A stretch of DNA of 64,000 bases from the NCBI RefSeq assembly GCF_013363975.1, contig NZ_JABWGN010000002.1, positions 310,001 through 374,000 of the forward strand. Reading direction: 5' to 3'. Of the stretch, positions 32,379 to 40,223 are shown piece after piece (the first letter of the stretch is position 1; the number at the start of each line of letters is the position of its first letter). The notes beneath the pieces were generated by a model, which made no database searches, had not been told where the DNA came from, and saw nothing but the letters and a program-made list of their open reading frames with translations. This DNA is from Nonomuraea montanisoli. GTDB lineage: Bacteria; Actinomycetota; Actinomycetes; Streptosporangiales; Streptosporangiaceae. A program made the position numbers and the translations under genes.

Positions 32379-32413
32379 GGCGGCCCACCAGGATGTCCTT
32401 CTGTTGGGCCGCC
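32379..32413. terminator. 9-bp stem terminator-like hairpin
   Basis: GGCGGCCCA (32379-32387) pairs with TGGGCCGCC (32405-32413) across a 17-nt loop. It lies in the 150-nt gap between the convergent HAD and DUF5709-like genes and could end either transcript. The long loop makes it weaker than the other hairpins here. Confidence 0.5.
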
Positions 32414-32466
32414 ACGGGAAGTGGATCGCCGCGAGAGGCGGGCGTCGGCGGGCGACGGCGTGCGGG

Positions 32467-32859
32467 TCAGCGGGAGGAGGGGCCGGCGGTCCGGCCCACG
32501 TCATCCTCGCCCTCGTCCCCGCCACCGGAGCCGGAGCCGGGGACCAGATCGTCCGGGGCGACGTGGACCGCGCGCTCCTCGGCCGACAGGTCGCCGGAGT
32601 CCTCCCCCCAGTCCTCGCCGACCTCGTCCTTCTCCTCGTCGGGTGCCAGGCCCTCGTCGGGCTGCGTGAGGCGGTGCTCCTCCCGGGGCGCCTTCTCCCG
32701 GTCGGGCTTCTCCCGCCACAGCCGCTCGTCGAGGGAGTCCTGGTGCTGGGGGTCGTCCTCGTCGATGCGGTGGTCGAGGCCCAGGTCGTCGGTCCACTCC
32801 TCGACCTCGATCTCCTGCTCGTCGGCGAAGCCGAACCTGTCCGGAGGTAGTTCGCTCAT
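32467..32859 (-). CDS. Acidic DUF5709-like protein
   Basis: A 130-residue, highly charged, Asp/Glu-rich protein with no hydrophobic segment. The stretch LDHRIDEDDPQHQDSLDERL followed by WREKPDRE is reminiscent of actinobacterial DUF5709, small disordered proteins of unknown role. AGGGGGG precedes ATG 32859. It lies downstream of the hemerythrin-type gene on the same strand with a 33-nt gap and is probably co-transcribed, suggesting a stress-linked role by association only. Confidence 0.6.
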   Translation of the reverse strand: MSELPPDRFGFADEQEIEVEEWTDDLGLDHRIDEDDPQHQDSLDERLWREKPDREKAPREEHRLTQPDEGLAPDEEKDEVGEDWGEDSGDLSAEERAVHVAPDDLVPGSGSGGGDEGEDDVGRTAGPSSR

Positions 32860-32892
32860 AGGGCCCCCCTACCCCCACTCAGGGCCGGAACC

Positions 32893-33465
32893 CTAGGATC
32901 CGGTCTTCCGCAGAGCCTCCTCCAGCTCCTCCTTGTCCATCTGGGAGCGGCCGGGGATGTCGGCCTTGCGCGCCTCCGCGTACAGCTCCGCCTTCGTCGC
33001 CTCGCCGTCGGCCGAGGAGCCGGAGCCGGAGCCGGAGCCGGCGCCGCCCGTCAGCGCGGTCAGCTCCTCGTCGCGCCGCTTCCGGAAGGCCGCGCCGAGC
33101 CGCTCCAGCTCCTTGGCGTCGACCTGGCTCGCCAGCTTCGGCAGGAGCTTGCCCTCCTCTTCCTCGACGTGGTGGTTCACGGCCTCCACCAGCTTGCCGA
33201 GGGTCTCCTCGAAGTCGGCGGTGCCCGGCTCGGCCCGCTTGAGCGCGTCGAGCAGCACCTCCGCCTCCTTGTGCTCCTCCACTTCGTGGTGCGCGTCGAT
33301 GCCGGGGTAGACGCGGTCCTCCTCGGCGCGGGCGTGCGCGGTGAGGAGGGCGTGCAGCTCCGCGACGGTGGCCCGCGGATCGCCCTCCTTCTTCTTGAGC
33401 CGCTCGAAGAGCGCCTCGACCTTGCGGTGGTCACGGGTGATGAGTGTGATGACATCGGTCGCCAT
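32893..33465 (-). CDS. Hemerythrin HHE domain protein with Rho-N-like tail
   Basis: A 190-residue protein. Residues 1-140 form a hemerythrin-type four-helix bundle with iron ligands visible in ITRDHRKVEALFERL, HARAEEDRVYPGID, HHEVEEHKEAE and VNHHVEEEEGKLLPKL. A Gly/Ser linker leads to a 35-residue C-terminal helix pair (ATKAELYAEARKADIPGRSQ and KEELEEALRK) resembling the Rho N-terminal/SAP-like nucleic-acid-binding fold. A diiron sensor of oxygen or oxidants tethered to DNA or RNA is a plausible reading. It precedes the acidic DUF5709-like gene. Confidence 0.83.
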   Translation of the reverse strand: MATDVITLITRDHRKVEALFERLKKKEGDPRATVAELHALLTAHARAEEDRVYPGIDAHHEVEEHKEAEVLLDALKRAEPGTADFEETLGKLVEAVNHHVEEEEGKLLPKLASQVDAKELERLGAAFRKRRDEELTALTGGAGSGSGSGSSADGEATKAELYAEARKADIPGRSQMDKEELEEALRKTGS

Positions 33466-33540
33466 GGGGCGACGTGCTACCCGCCCGGCGCCGCTCCAAT
33501 CGCCCCGGACGGGCGCTCGACGGGCGCTCGACGGGCGGCG

Positions 33541-35121
33541 TCAGCGGCCGATCGCGGCGCCGATGAGCGCGCGCGGGTCGGCCGCCCCGGCGAGGGTCCC
33601 GTCGGGCCGTACGTCGATGAGGTGCGCGTGGCCGAACATCCCGCCGTACGGCCGTGGGGTCACCGGGTGGCCGAGCGTGGCCAGGCCGTCCGACCAGGGC
33701 GTGCCCTCCTCCAGGTCCAGGACCGTGTCGTCGGGCGCGTACCAGGTGTCGAAGCCCGTGCCGCCCGCGCCGATCCGCCAGCGCGGCGCGGAGATCGCCG
33801 GGCCGGGGAGCTCGCCGTGGCGCAGCAGCCGGGTGATGACCTGGAGGAGGATCTGCGGCTGCGCGTCGCCGCCCATGGTGCCCACCACGGAGCGCAGTGA
33901 CCCGTCGGTACGGGTGACCAGCGCCGGCGCGAGCGTGTGCGGCGGCCGGCGGCCGGGGCTGTACTCCGCCGGGTGGCCGGGCGTCAGCGAGAAGCCGATG
34001 CCGCGGTTGTGGAGGTTGATCCCGGTACGGGGCTCGAACACCATGCTGCCGAAGCCGGCGGCGTTCGACTGGATGAGGGAGACGCCCATGCCGTCGCCGT
34101 CCACGGCGCACAGGTACGTGGTGTCGCCGGGCGCGGCCGGTGCGCCGAGGCGGAGCCTGCGGGCCGGGTCCACCAGCGCCCGGCGCCGCTCGATCTCCTC
34201 GGGCGACAGCAGGTCCTTGGCGTCCTCGTGCAGCAGGGCCAGGCGGTCGTGGCCGCTCACCCGGGCTGCCTCGGCCAGCAGGTGCGCCCAGAGCGGGTCG
34301 TCCGGCGAGGCGGGCAGGTCGAGCCCGTCGGCGATGCCGAGCGCCATGAGCAGCAGGTAGCCCTGGGAGTTGGGCGGCATCGACCAGACGTCGTGGCCGA
34401 ACGCCCGGATCCGGAGCGGGGCCACCCAGTCGGCGTTCGGCCGGGTGAGGTCGGACCGGTCGTACTCGCCGGCGCCGAGCTCCAGCAGTCCCGCGCCGAA
34501 CTCGCCGAGGTAGAAGCCGTCGCGCCCGTCCGCGGCGACGGCGCCCAGCGCCCGGGCCACGCCCGGCCGCCGTACCCGGTCGCCGGCCTCGTGGACGGCG
34601 GCGAAGTCGCCGCCGCCGGGCCGCTGCGCCGCGACCCGGGCGCCCGCCAGGAGCAGCGGGGACGCGGGGAAGCCCTCGCTCGCCAGCCTGATCGCGGGTT
34701 CGAGCAGGGACGCCAGGGGGAGCCGACCGTGGCGTTCGTGCAGCGCGAGCCACCCGTCCACGCAGCCGGGCAAGGGGACCGAGCGGATGTCGTGCAGGTG
34801 CGGCATGCGCTCGTGCCCCTCGGCGCGCAGCCGGTCGGGATCGGCGCCCGACCCGGCGCGTCCGGAGGCGTTGAGCGCGCTCACCCCGCCGGAAGAGCCG
34901 TCGCCGAGGGGGCCGTCGCCTGCCGAGCCGTCGTGGACCAGGGCGAACAGGTCGCCGCCGAGCCCGCACATGTGGGGGGCGGTGACGGTGAGGACGGCGT
35001 TCGTGGCGATGGCGGCGTCGGCGGCCGAGCCGCCGCGTTCGAGCGCCGCCACGCCCGCCGCGGAGGCGAGGTGGTCGACGCTGCACACCATGCCGGATGT
35101 CGCGTATCGGGTGTCATGCAC
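33541..35121 (-). CDS. Gamma-glutamyltransferase family protein
   Basis: A 526-residue Ntn-hydrolase of the gamma-glutamyltransferase family. The N-terminal part shows ATSGMVCSVDHLASAAGVAA and ERGGSAADAAIATNAVLTV; the autocleavage site and nucleophile are in GDTTYLCAVD (Thr near residue 334), followed by NAAGFGSMVFEPRTGINLHN and GTMGGDAQPQILLQV. No signal peptide is evident, unlike periplasmic glutathione-cleaving members, so it may be a cytosolic amidase or acylase of this family. The start at 35121 was taken as the first codon giving the conserved N-terminus. Confidence 0.86.
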   Translation of the reverse strand: MHDTRYATSGMVCSVDHLASAAGVAALERGGSAADAAIATNAVLTVTAPHMCGLGGDLFALVHDGSAGDGPLGDGSSGGVSALNASGRAGSGADPDRLRAEGHERMPHLHDIRSVPLPGCVDGWLALHERHGRLPLASLLEPAIRLASEGFPASPLLLAGARVAAQRPGGGDFAAVHEAGDRVRRPGVARALGAVAADGRDGFYLGEFGAGLLELGAGEYDRSDLTRPNADWVAPLRIRAFGHDVWSMPPNSQGYLLLMALGIADGLDLPASPDDPLWAHLLAEAARVSGHDRLALLHEDAKDLLSPEEIERRRALVDPARRLRLGAPAAPGDTTYLCAVDGDGMGVSLIQSNAAGFGSMVFEPRTGINLHNRGIGFSLTPGHPAEYSPGRRPPHTLAPALVTRTDGSLRSVVGTMGGDAQPQILLQVITRLLRHGELPGPAISAPRWRIGAGGTGFDTWYAPDDTVLDLEEGTPWSDGLATLGHPVTPRPYGGMFGHAHLIDVRPDGTLAGAADPRALIGAAIGR

Positions 35122-35259
35122 GCATTCGACCTTACGGCCGGGCGCTTACCGGGCAAGGCCGGCGCGGGGGATTCCAAGGGAGTTCGCAGCCGCCCGCGCC
35201 CGGGGTCGAGCCGCCCGCGATCGGGGTGGAGCCGTCCACGCCTGGCGCGGGTGGCGGTG

Positions 35260-36993
35260 TCAGACGGGTTCGAGGGGGCGGTCGCGGCTCACCAGGGTCG
35301 CGTAGTGGCCGTCGAGGGCCAGCAGGTCCTCGTGCGTACCGTGCTCGACGACCCGGCCGCCGTCCAGCACCACGATCTGGTCGGCGTCGCGCACGGTGGA
35401 CAGCCGGTGCGCGATGGTGATCGTCGTCCGGCCCTCGGCGAGGGTGTCCAGCGCCTCCTGGACGGCCCGCTCGGTCTGCGTGTCCAGGGCGCTCGTCGCC
35501 TCGTCCAGCACCAGCACCGGCGGGTTGCGCAGCAGCGTGCGGGCGATCGCGAGACGCTGCTTCTCGCCGCCGGAGAAGCGGTAGCCGCGCTCGCCGACCA
35601 GCGTGTCGTAGCCGTCGGGCAGCGAGGCGATGTGGTCGTGGATGCGGGCGGCGCGCGCCGCGTCCTCCAGTTCGTCGTCGGTCGCGTCGGGCTTGGCGAA
35701 GCGCAGGTTGTCGGCGATGGAGGCGTGGAAGAGGTACGTCTCCTGCGACACCACGCCGACGGTGCCGGCCAGCGTCTCGAAGGTGAGCTCGCGCACGTCG
35801 ACGCCGTCGATGGTGACCCGGCCGGCGCCCACGTCGTACAGCCGCGGCAGCAGGTAGCCGAGCGTGGTCTTGCCCGAACCGGTCTCGCCGACGATCGCCA
35901 GGCTGGTGCCGGCCGGCACGGTGACGTCCACGTCCTCCAGCGCCGGGGCCTCGTCGTAGGAGAAGGACACGTCCTCGTAGCGCACCTCGCCCCGCACGGA
36001 GGTGAGCGTGCGGCGGCCGGGGTGGATGTCCACGGGCAGGTCGAGGTACTCGAAGATGCGGCCGAACAGCGCGAGGGAGCTCTGCACCTCCACGCCGAGC
36101 CGCAGCAGCGACACCGCCGGCCGGAACAGGCTCACCTGGAGCGTCGTGAACGCCACCAGCGTGCCCACGGAGATCGCCCCGGTGTAGCCGACCGCCCAGT
36201 AGATGACGGCGGGCATCGCGGCCATGACGATCTGGATGGACGCCTGCCGCCACCGCCCGGTCATGCTGGAGCGCACGCCGAGGTCGGCCAGTTCGTCCGA
36301 GGCGTCGGAGAAGCGGCGGGTGAGCTCGGCCGAGCGGCCCATGGTGCGGCCCAGCAGGATGCCGCTGATCGACAGCGACTCCTGGACCATGGAGGAGATG
36401 ACCGCGAGCTTGCGCTGGCGCTCGGAGGTGATGCGCCGCCGCTCGGCGCCGACGTGGCGGCTGATCCACACGAACACCGGCAGCAGCACGAGCGAGATCG
36501 CGGTCAGCCGCCAGTCGAGCGCGACCATGGCCACGACCGTGGCGATCACGGTGGTGAGGTTCGAGACGATCGAGGTGGCCGTGTTGGTGACCACGGACTG
36601 CATGCCGCCGATGTCGTTGGCGATGCGCGACTGCACCTCGCCGGTGCGGGTCCGGGTGAAGAAGGCCAGCGACATGCGCTGGAGGTGGGCGTACACGGAG
36701 GTGCGCAGGTCGTGCATGACGCGCTGGCCGACCGTGGTGGACACCAGCGTCTGCACGACGTCGAAGACGCTCGTGGTCACGGCGACGGCGATCATGCCGA
36801 GGGCGAGCAGCGCCAGGAGGAACGGGTCGCGGCGGGGGATGGCCACGTCCAGCACCTCGCGCAGCAGGAACGGCGAGGCCAGCGACACGAGCGACGACAG
36901 CAGGATGAGGGCGCCCACCAGGGCCAGGCGGCCGCGGTAGGCGCGGAAGAGCGTGACGACGCGCCGCAGGGGCGCGCGAGGTTCGTCTGCCAA
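35260..36993 (-). CDS. ABC exporter, fused permease and ATPase (ABCB/MsbA type)
   Basis: A 577-residue half-transporter. Six TM helices occupy about residues 15-300 (RLALVGALILLSSLVSLASP is the first). The nucleotide-binding domain follows with Walker A GETGSGKTTL near residue 375, signature FSGGEKQRLAIARTLL, Walker B PVLVLDEATSALD and the switch His in TITIAHRLS. It should work as a homodimer exporting drugs or lipids. The TTG at 36993 is preceded by AAAGGGG at 5 nt; an upstream TTG (37020) is less well supported. It is divergent from a MarR regulator. Confidence 0.88.
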   Translation of the reverse strand: MADEPRAPLRRVVTLFRAYRGRLALVGALILLSSLVSLASPFLLREVLDVAIPRRDPFLLALLALGMIAVAVTTSVFDVVQTLVSTTVGQRVMHDLRTSVYAHLQRMSLAFFTRTRTGEVQSRIANDIGGMQSVVTNTATSIVSNLTTVIATVVAMVALDWRLTAISLVLLPVFVWISRHVGAERRRITSERQRKLAVISSMVQESLSISGILLGRTMGRSAELTRRFSDASDELADLGVRSSMTGRWRQASIQIVMAAMPAVIYWAVGYTGAISVGTLVAFTTLQVSLFRPAVSLLRLGVEVQSSLALFGRIFEYLDLPVDIHPGRRTLTSVRGEVRYEDVSFSYDEAPALEDVDVTVPAGTSLAIVGETGSGKTTLGYLLPRLYDVGAGRVTIDGVDVRELTFETLAGTVGVVSQETYLFHASIADNLRFAKPDATDDELEDAARAARIHDHIASLPDGYDTLVGERGYRFSGGEKQRLAIARTLLRNPPVLVLDEATSALDTQTERAVQEALDTLAEGRTTITIAHRLSTVRDADQIVVLDGGRVVEHGTHEDLLALDGHYATLVSRDRPLEPV

Positions 36994-37024
36994 GAAGACC
37001 CCTTTCGGATGCTCGCTCAAACAG

Positions 37025-37057
37025 AGGTTAACTCATATTTGTTCCCGCCTCTAAGCT
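37025..37057. promoter_or_regulatory. Divergent promoters between the ABC exporter and MarR genes
   Basis: On the minus strand TAACCT (complement of 37025-37030) and on the plus strand TAAGCT (37052-37057) are good -10 boxes only about 20 nt apart, facing away from each other in an AT-rich patch that includes GTTAAC. The plus start follows its -10 by 6 nt (leaderless MarR). A MarR dimer bound here would cover both promoters; the exact operator repeat is not clear. Confidence 0.55.
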
Positions 37058-37063
37058 TGGGTC

Positions 37064-37483
37064 ATGGACGACATGGAGCTGTCCGAGCTCTTGCACCTGG
37101 TCAGCCGCAGGTTGCGGCATGGCTGGAAGAACCGGCTGGAGCCACTGGGGCTGAGCCCCGGCCAGGCGCGGGCGCTGCGCGCGCTGGTGGACGCCGGCCG
37201 GCCCCTGCGCATGGTGCAGCTCGCCGACCAGCTCAGGATCGTGCCGCGCTCCGTGACGCCCGTCATCGACACCCTGGAGGAGACGGGGCTGGTGCGCAGG
37301 CAGGTCGATCCGGCCAACCGCCGCTCGACGCTCGTGGTCATCACGGACGCCGGACGCGAGGTGTACGAGCGCGCCCGCGAGGCGCGGCGCGAGGCCGGCC
37401 ACGACCTCTTCGCGGTGCTCACGGACGAGCAGCGCGACCAGCTCAAGGAACTGCTCGGGACGGTGGAGTCCCAGTTCGGGTGA
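37064..37483 (+). CDS. MarR family transcriptional regulator
   Basis: A 139-residue winged-helix regulator: LSPGQARALRALVDAGRPLR, LADQLRIVPRSVTPVIDTLE (recognition helix) and the wing RRQVDPANRRSTLVVITDAG. It is divergent from the ABC exporter across about 70 nt with paired -10 boxes, so it most likely represses the exporter until a ligand binds. ATG 37064 lies 6 nt behind TAAGCT (37052-37057) with no Shine-Dalgarno sequence. A degenerate tandem repeat follows. Confidence 0.88.
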   Translation: MDDMELSELLHLVSRRLRHGWKNRLEPLGLSPGQARALRALVDAGRPLRMVQLADQLRIVPRSVTPVIDTLEETGLVRRQVDPANRRSTLVVITDAGREVYERAREARREAGHDLFAVLTDEQRDQLKELLGTVESQFG

Positions 37484-37510
37484 TCCGGCCGGGAGGCCCG
37501 TGCTTTTCGG

Positions 37511-37612
37511 GTCGCGGTGGTTCGGCCGCGGTGGTTCGGGCTGCGCCGGTTCAAGGGCTGCGCCGGTTCAAGGGCGGCGGCGGTTCAGGGGCGGCGGGGT
37601 TTCAGGGGCGGC
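37511..37612. repeat. Degenerate 15-17-bp tandem repeat, about 6 copies
   Basis: Related units of the form (C)TGCGCCGGTTCAAGGG run through the gap between the MarR gene and the convergent amidohydrolase-like gene and cover the latter's stop codon. Two 17-bp copies are identical; the outer ones are diverged. No stable terminator stem is evident, so the array may be all that separates the two genes. Confidence 0.7.
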
Positions 37613-38774
37613 GGGGGACGGTGCGGCCGCCGACGACCGTGGCCAGGCAGGGCGGGCAGGCCAGGAGGGCGGCGTACGGGTAGCGTCCGCGCGCGTCGAA
37701 CACCGCGAAGTCGGCGCGGGAGCCTCGGGCGAGCGAGCCGATGCGGCCCGTGCCGCCGTCCGCGCCGAGCGCCCGCGCCCCGCCCAGCGTGAGCGCCTCC
37801 ACGAGCCGGCGGTCCAGCCCCCGCGTACGGGCGCCGGACGCCCGGGCGCGCTCCCGCACCTCCCGCGCCCGCGCCAGCAGCCCGGGACCGGCCGGGGCGA
37901 GGCCCGTGCCGAACGCGACGGCGTTCCCCTCGTCCAGCAGCGCGAGCACGTCGTCGAGCAGCTCCCCGCCCGGGGCAGGGTCCGCTGACCCCGACCCGGC
38001 CGCCTCCGACCCGACCGGCCTCGACTCGACCGTCCCCGACTCGACCGGCCGTGATCCGGCCGCCTCCGACCCGGCCGATCCCGGCCCCGATCCGGCCGAC
38101 CCGGTCACGATTTCCGGTGCGGGGCAGACGGTCACCGGCGTGCCGCGCAGCCGGAGCAGCTTGCGTTCCCCCGGATCGAGCGGCCGGGCGCGCGCCGCGT
38201 GGCAGTGCGGCCCGAGGGCGCCGGCCTCGTCCAGCGCGGCGGGGGAGTGGCGGCCGAGGTCGGCCAGCAGGCGCAGCCCGAACGTCCGGGCCAGCACCGC
38301 CACGTCCTCCAGCACCTGGGGGTCCGGCGTGAGCGGGGCGACGCCGACGCCGCCCGGCCGGTCGAGCTCGCGGATGGCCGTGATGACCGCGTCGCGCCCG
38401 GTCCGCTCCCACTCCTCCTCCGAGGCGCAGGAGACCTCCACGTACGAGACGCCGGGCAGCCCGGGATGCTCGGCGCGCGGGGTGACGATCTCGGCCCGCG
38501 CCGTCACTCCCGGGGCGGGCGGTCCGGGGGCGGAGCAGGCGTCCACCAGGCCGGCCACGATCATCCCGGGCCAGCGCCGCTCCTGGGCGGCCGGGAAGGA
38601 CGCGAGCAGGTCGGCCCGCGACCCCACCTGGAGCACGCGGTCCCCGCGGACCGCGACGCCGCCGTCGCGGAGCGGCGCCGTGGCGATCGGCAGCACCAGG
38701 GGAGCGGAATGGAGGACGACGGGCACCGGGGCGCGCCTGCCGATGACCGGTCCGGCTCGCTTCCCAGGCGGCAT
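37602..38774 (-). CDS. Amidohydrolase-like protein with degraded metal site
   Basis: A 390-residue protein with the outline of the composite-domain amidohydrolases: a beta-sandwich half (VVLHSAPLVLPIATAPLRDG, VAVRGDRVLQVG), a TIM-barrel middle and a C-terminal GSLARGSRADFAVFDARGRY. The first metal motif, normally PGLxxxHxH, reads MIVAGLVDACSAPG, with no HxH, and the last strand reads AFGTGLAPAG instead of ending in a ligand Asp. Residues about 245-290 are a Gly/Ser/Glu low-complexity insert. It is probably inactive as a metal hydrolase and may bind a ligand. It is adjacent to a PucR regulator on the same strand. Confidence 0.7.
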   Translation of the reverse strand: MPPGKRAGPVIGRRAPVPVVLHSAPLVLPIATAPLRDGGVAVRGDRVLQVGSRADLLASFPAAQERRWPGMIVAGLVDACSAPGPPAPGVTARAEIVTPRAEHPGLPGVSYVEVSCASEEEWERTGRDAVITAIRELDRPGGVGVAPLTPDPQVLEDVAVLARTFGLRLLADLGRHSPAALDEAGALGPHCHAARARPLDPGERKLLRLRGTPVTVCPAPEIVTGSAGSGPGSAGSEAAGSRPVESGTVESRPVGSEAAGSGSADPAPGGELLDDVLALLDEGNAVAFGTGLAPAGPGLLARAREVRERARASGARTRGLDRRLVEALTLGGARALGADGGTGRIGSLARGSRADFAVFDARGRYPYAALLACPPCLATVVGGRTVPRRP

Positions 38775-38833
38775 CGCGGCTCCCGTCGAAATTGCCTTTT
38801 CGGTATTAAACGTGACATCGGCCAGGGGGGCAA

Positions 38834-40123
38834 TCAGCTTCCCGGACGCGGCGACCTCGGGCGGTAGCGGCCCGACAGGCGGGCCAGCTTCAGGCTCAGG
38901 TGCAGCGCCAGCCGCTCGCCGCCGTCCTTGAGGTCGGTGCCGGCCAGCTCCTCCACGCGTTGCAGCCGGTAGTACAGGGAGGTGCGGTGCAGGCGCAGGG
39001 CGCGCGAGGTGGCCACCGCGCTGCCCGCCAGGTCGAGGTACGTCTCCAGCGTCTCCAGCAGGGGGAGGTGCTGGTCGTCGTCGAGGAGGGGTTCGAGGCC
39101 GGGGTGCAGCTCGTGGCCCGGCAGGTGGGTGAGCATGCGGTAGACGCCGAGCCGGGTCCACTCGGCCGTACGGCCGGCGCCGGGCACCCGGGCGGCGACC
39201 TCGGCGGCGTGCCGGGCCTCGGCGTACGAGGCGGCGGCCCCGTCGAGCTCCGGCCGGGGCCGCCCCACCCCGACCGTGACCGGGAAGGGCATGGCGGCGT
39301 GCAGCTCCTCGGCGATCGCCAGTGCCACCGGCGGGCCGGACTCGACGGCGCCGGCGGCGATCAGCAGGACGACGTGGTCGTGGCGGACCAGGTGCAGGGG
39401 ATGGTGACCGGTCAGCCGCCGCCGCAGCGTCAGCGCGCCCTGCTCCAGCGCCGCCCTGACCTCCTCGCCGGGCGGCGCCACGGCGGGACCCCGGGTGTGC
39501 GCTTCCAAGGGACCCTGGGTGTGCGCTTCCAAGGGACCCTGGGCGCGCGTTTCCAAGGCGCCTCGGGTGTGCGTTGCCAGGGGACCGTGGGGGCGGGCCA
39601 CCAGGGCCGTCACGGGCTGGGCGCGGGGGAAGGCGCCCGCCTCCACCAAGCGGCGGGCGGCGTCGTGCTCCCCCAGCATCAGGCCCGCCACCGCCTCCAG
39701 CTCCTGGCGCGCGGGCAGCCCGGCGGCCAGGCTCTCGTGCAGCAGCGTCAGCCCCAGGCCCGGGGCCGCCGCCGCGGCCTCGGCCACCTGCGCCTCGGTC
39801 ATGGGCGGGTCGGCGTCGATGAACCACAGGAACCCGAGCAGCCCGCCGTCGTGCCGTACCGGGACGCACACCCGCGGCAGCAGCCCCGTCCCGGGCGCGC
39901 CCGGGATCCGCAGGGGACCGGCCGCGTCGTGGATCCCGGCGGCGGCCAGCCGCCGGCGGGCCTCCGGCGCGGCGCGGCGGCGCAGGATCGAGTCGCGGCG
40001 GACGTCGTCCATGGCGCCGCTCTGCTCGCTGTGCGCGACGACCCGGTGCAGCCGGTCCTCCACCAGCAGGGGACGGCCGAGACGCGCGGCGAGGTCGTCC
40101 ACGCTCTGCTGGAGGGTCGCCAC
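38834..40123 (-). CDS. PucR/CdaR family transcriptional regulator
   Basis: A 429-residue regulator. The C-terminus holds the PucR-type HTH (LETYLDLAGSAVATSRALRL, HRTSLYYRLQRVEELAGTDL); the N-terminal 160 residues look like a sensory GAF/PucR-type domain (LLVEDRLHRVVAHSEQSGAM, VPVRHDGGLLGFLWFIDAD). Between them is an insert of four 8-residue repeats (GPLEAHTQ-type). Family members control purine, sugar-acid or amino-acid catabolism. It probably regulates the amidohydrolase-like gene 59 nt downstream or the divergent secreted protease. GTG 40123 is preceded by AGGTGAG. Confidence 0.82.
   Translation of the reverse strand: MATLQQSVDDLAARLGRPLLVEDRLHRVVAHSEQSGAMDDVRRDSILRRRAAPEARRRLAAAGIHDAAGPLRIPGAPGTGLLPRVCVPVRHDGGLLGFLWFIDADPPMTEAQVAEAAAAAPGLGLTLLHESLAAGLPARQELEAVAGLMLGEHDAARRLVEAGAFPRAQPVTALVARPHGPLATHTRGALETRAQGPLEAHTQGPLEAHTRGPAVAPPGEEVRAALEQGALTLRRRLTGHHPLHLVRHDHVVLLIAAGAVESGPPVALAIAEELHAAMPFPVTVGVGRPRPELDGAAASYAEARHAAEVAARVPGAGRTAEWTRLGVYRMLTHLPGHELHPGLEPLLDDDQHLPLLETLETYLDLAGSAVATSRALRLHRTSLYYRLQRVEELAGTDLKDGGERLALHLSLKLARLSGRYRPRSPRPGS
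39493..39588. repeat. 24-bp intragenic tandem repeat, 4 copies in the PucR gene
   Basis: Units start at 39493, 39517, 39541 and 39565; the first two are identical and the others carry a few changes. They encode the 8-residue repeat between sensory and DNA-binding parts. In-frame copy-number change would alter interdomain spacing. Confidence 0.85.
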
Positions 40124-40223
40124 GGCTCACCTGGGCATTTCAACAAATGTCGGAAAGGTCCCTACGGCTCTTCCCTACAACTGCGCGATGATCTCTGTCA
40201 ACATCGCCTATAGCGTCCCCTTC

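Noticed and set aside
33937..37683. A 1248-codon plus-strand open frame across the GGT and ABC exporter genes
   Set aside because: It runs antisense to two well-defined genes and then out of frame through the MarR gene; no recognisable domain.
39493..39588. Four 24-bp repeats considered as CRISPR-like
   Set aside because: They are directly tandem with no spacers and encode an in-frame octapeptide repeat of the PucR protein.
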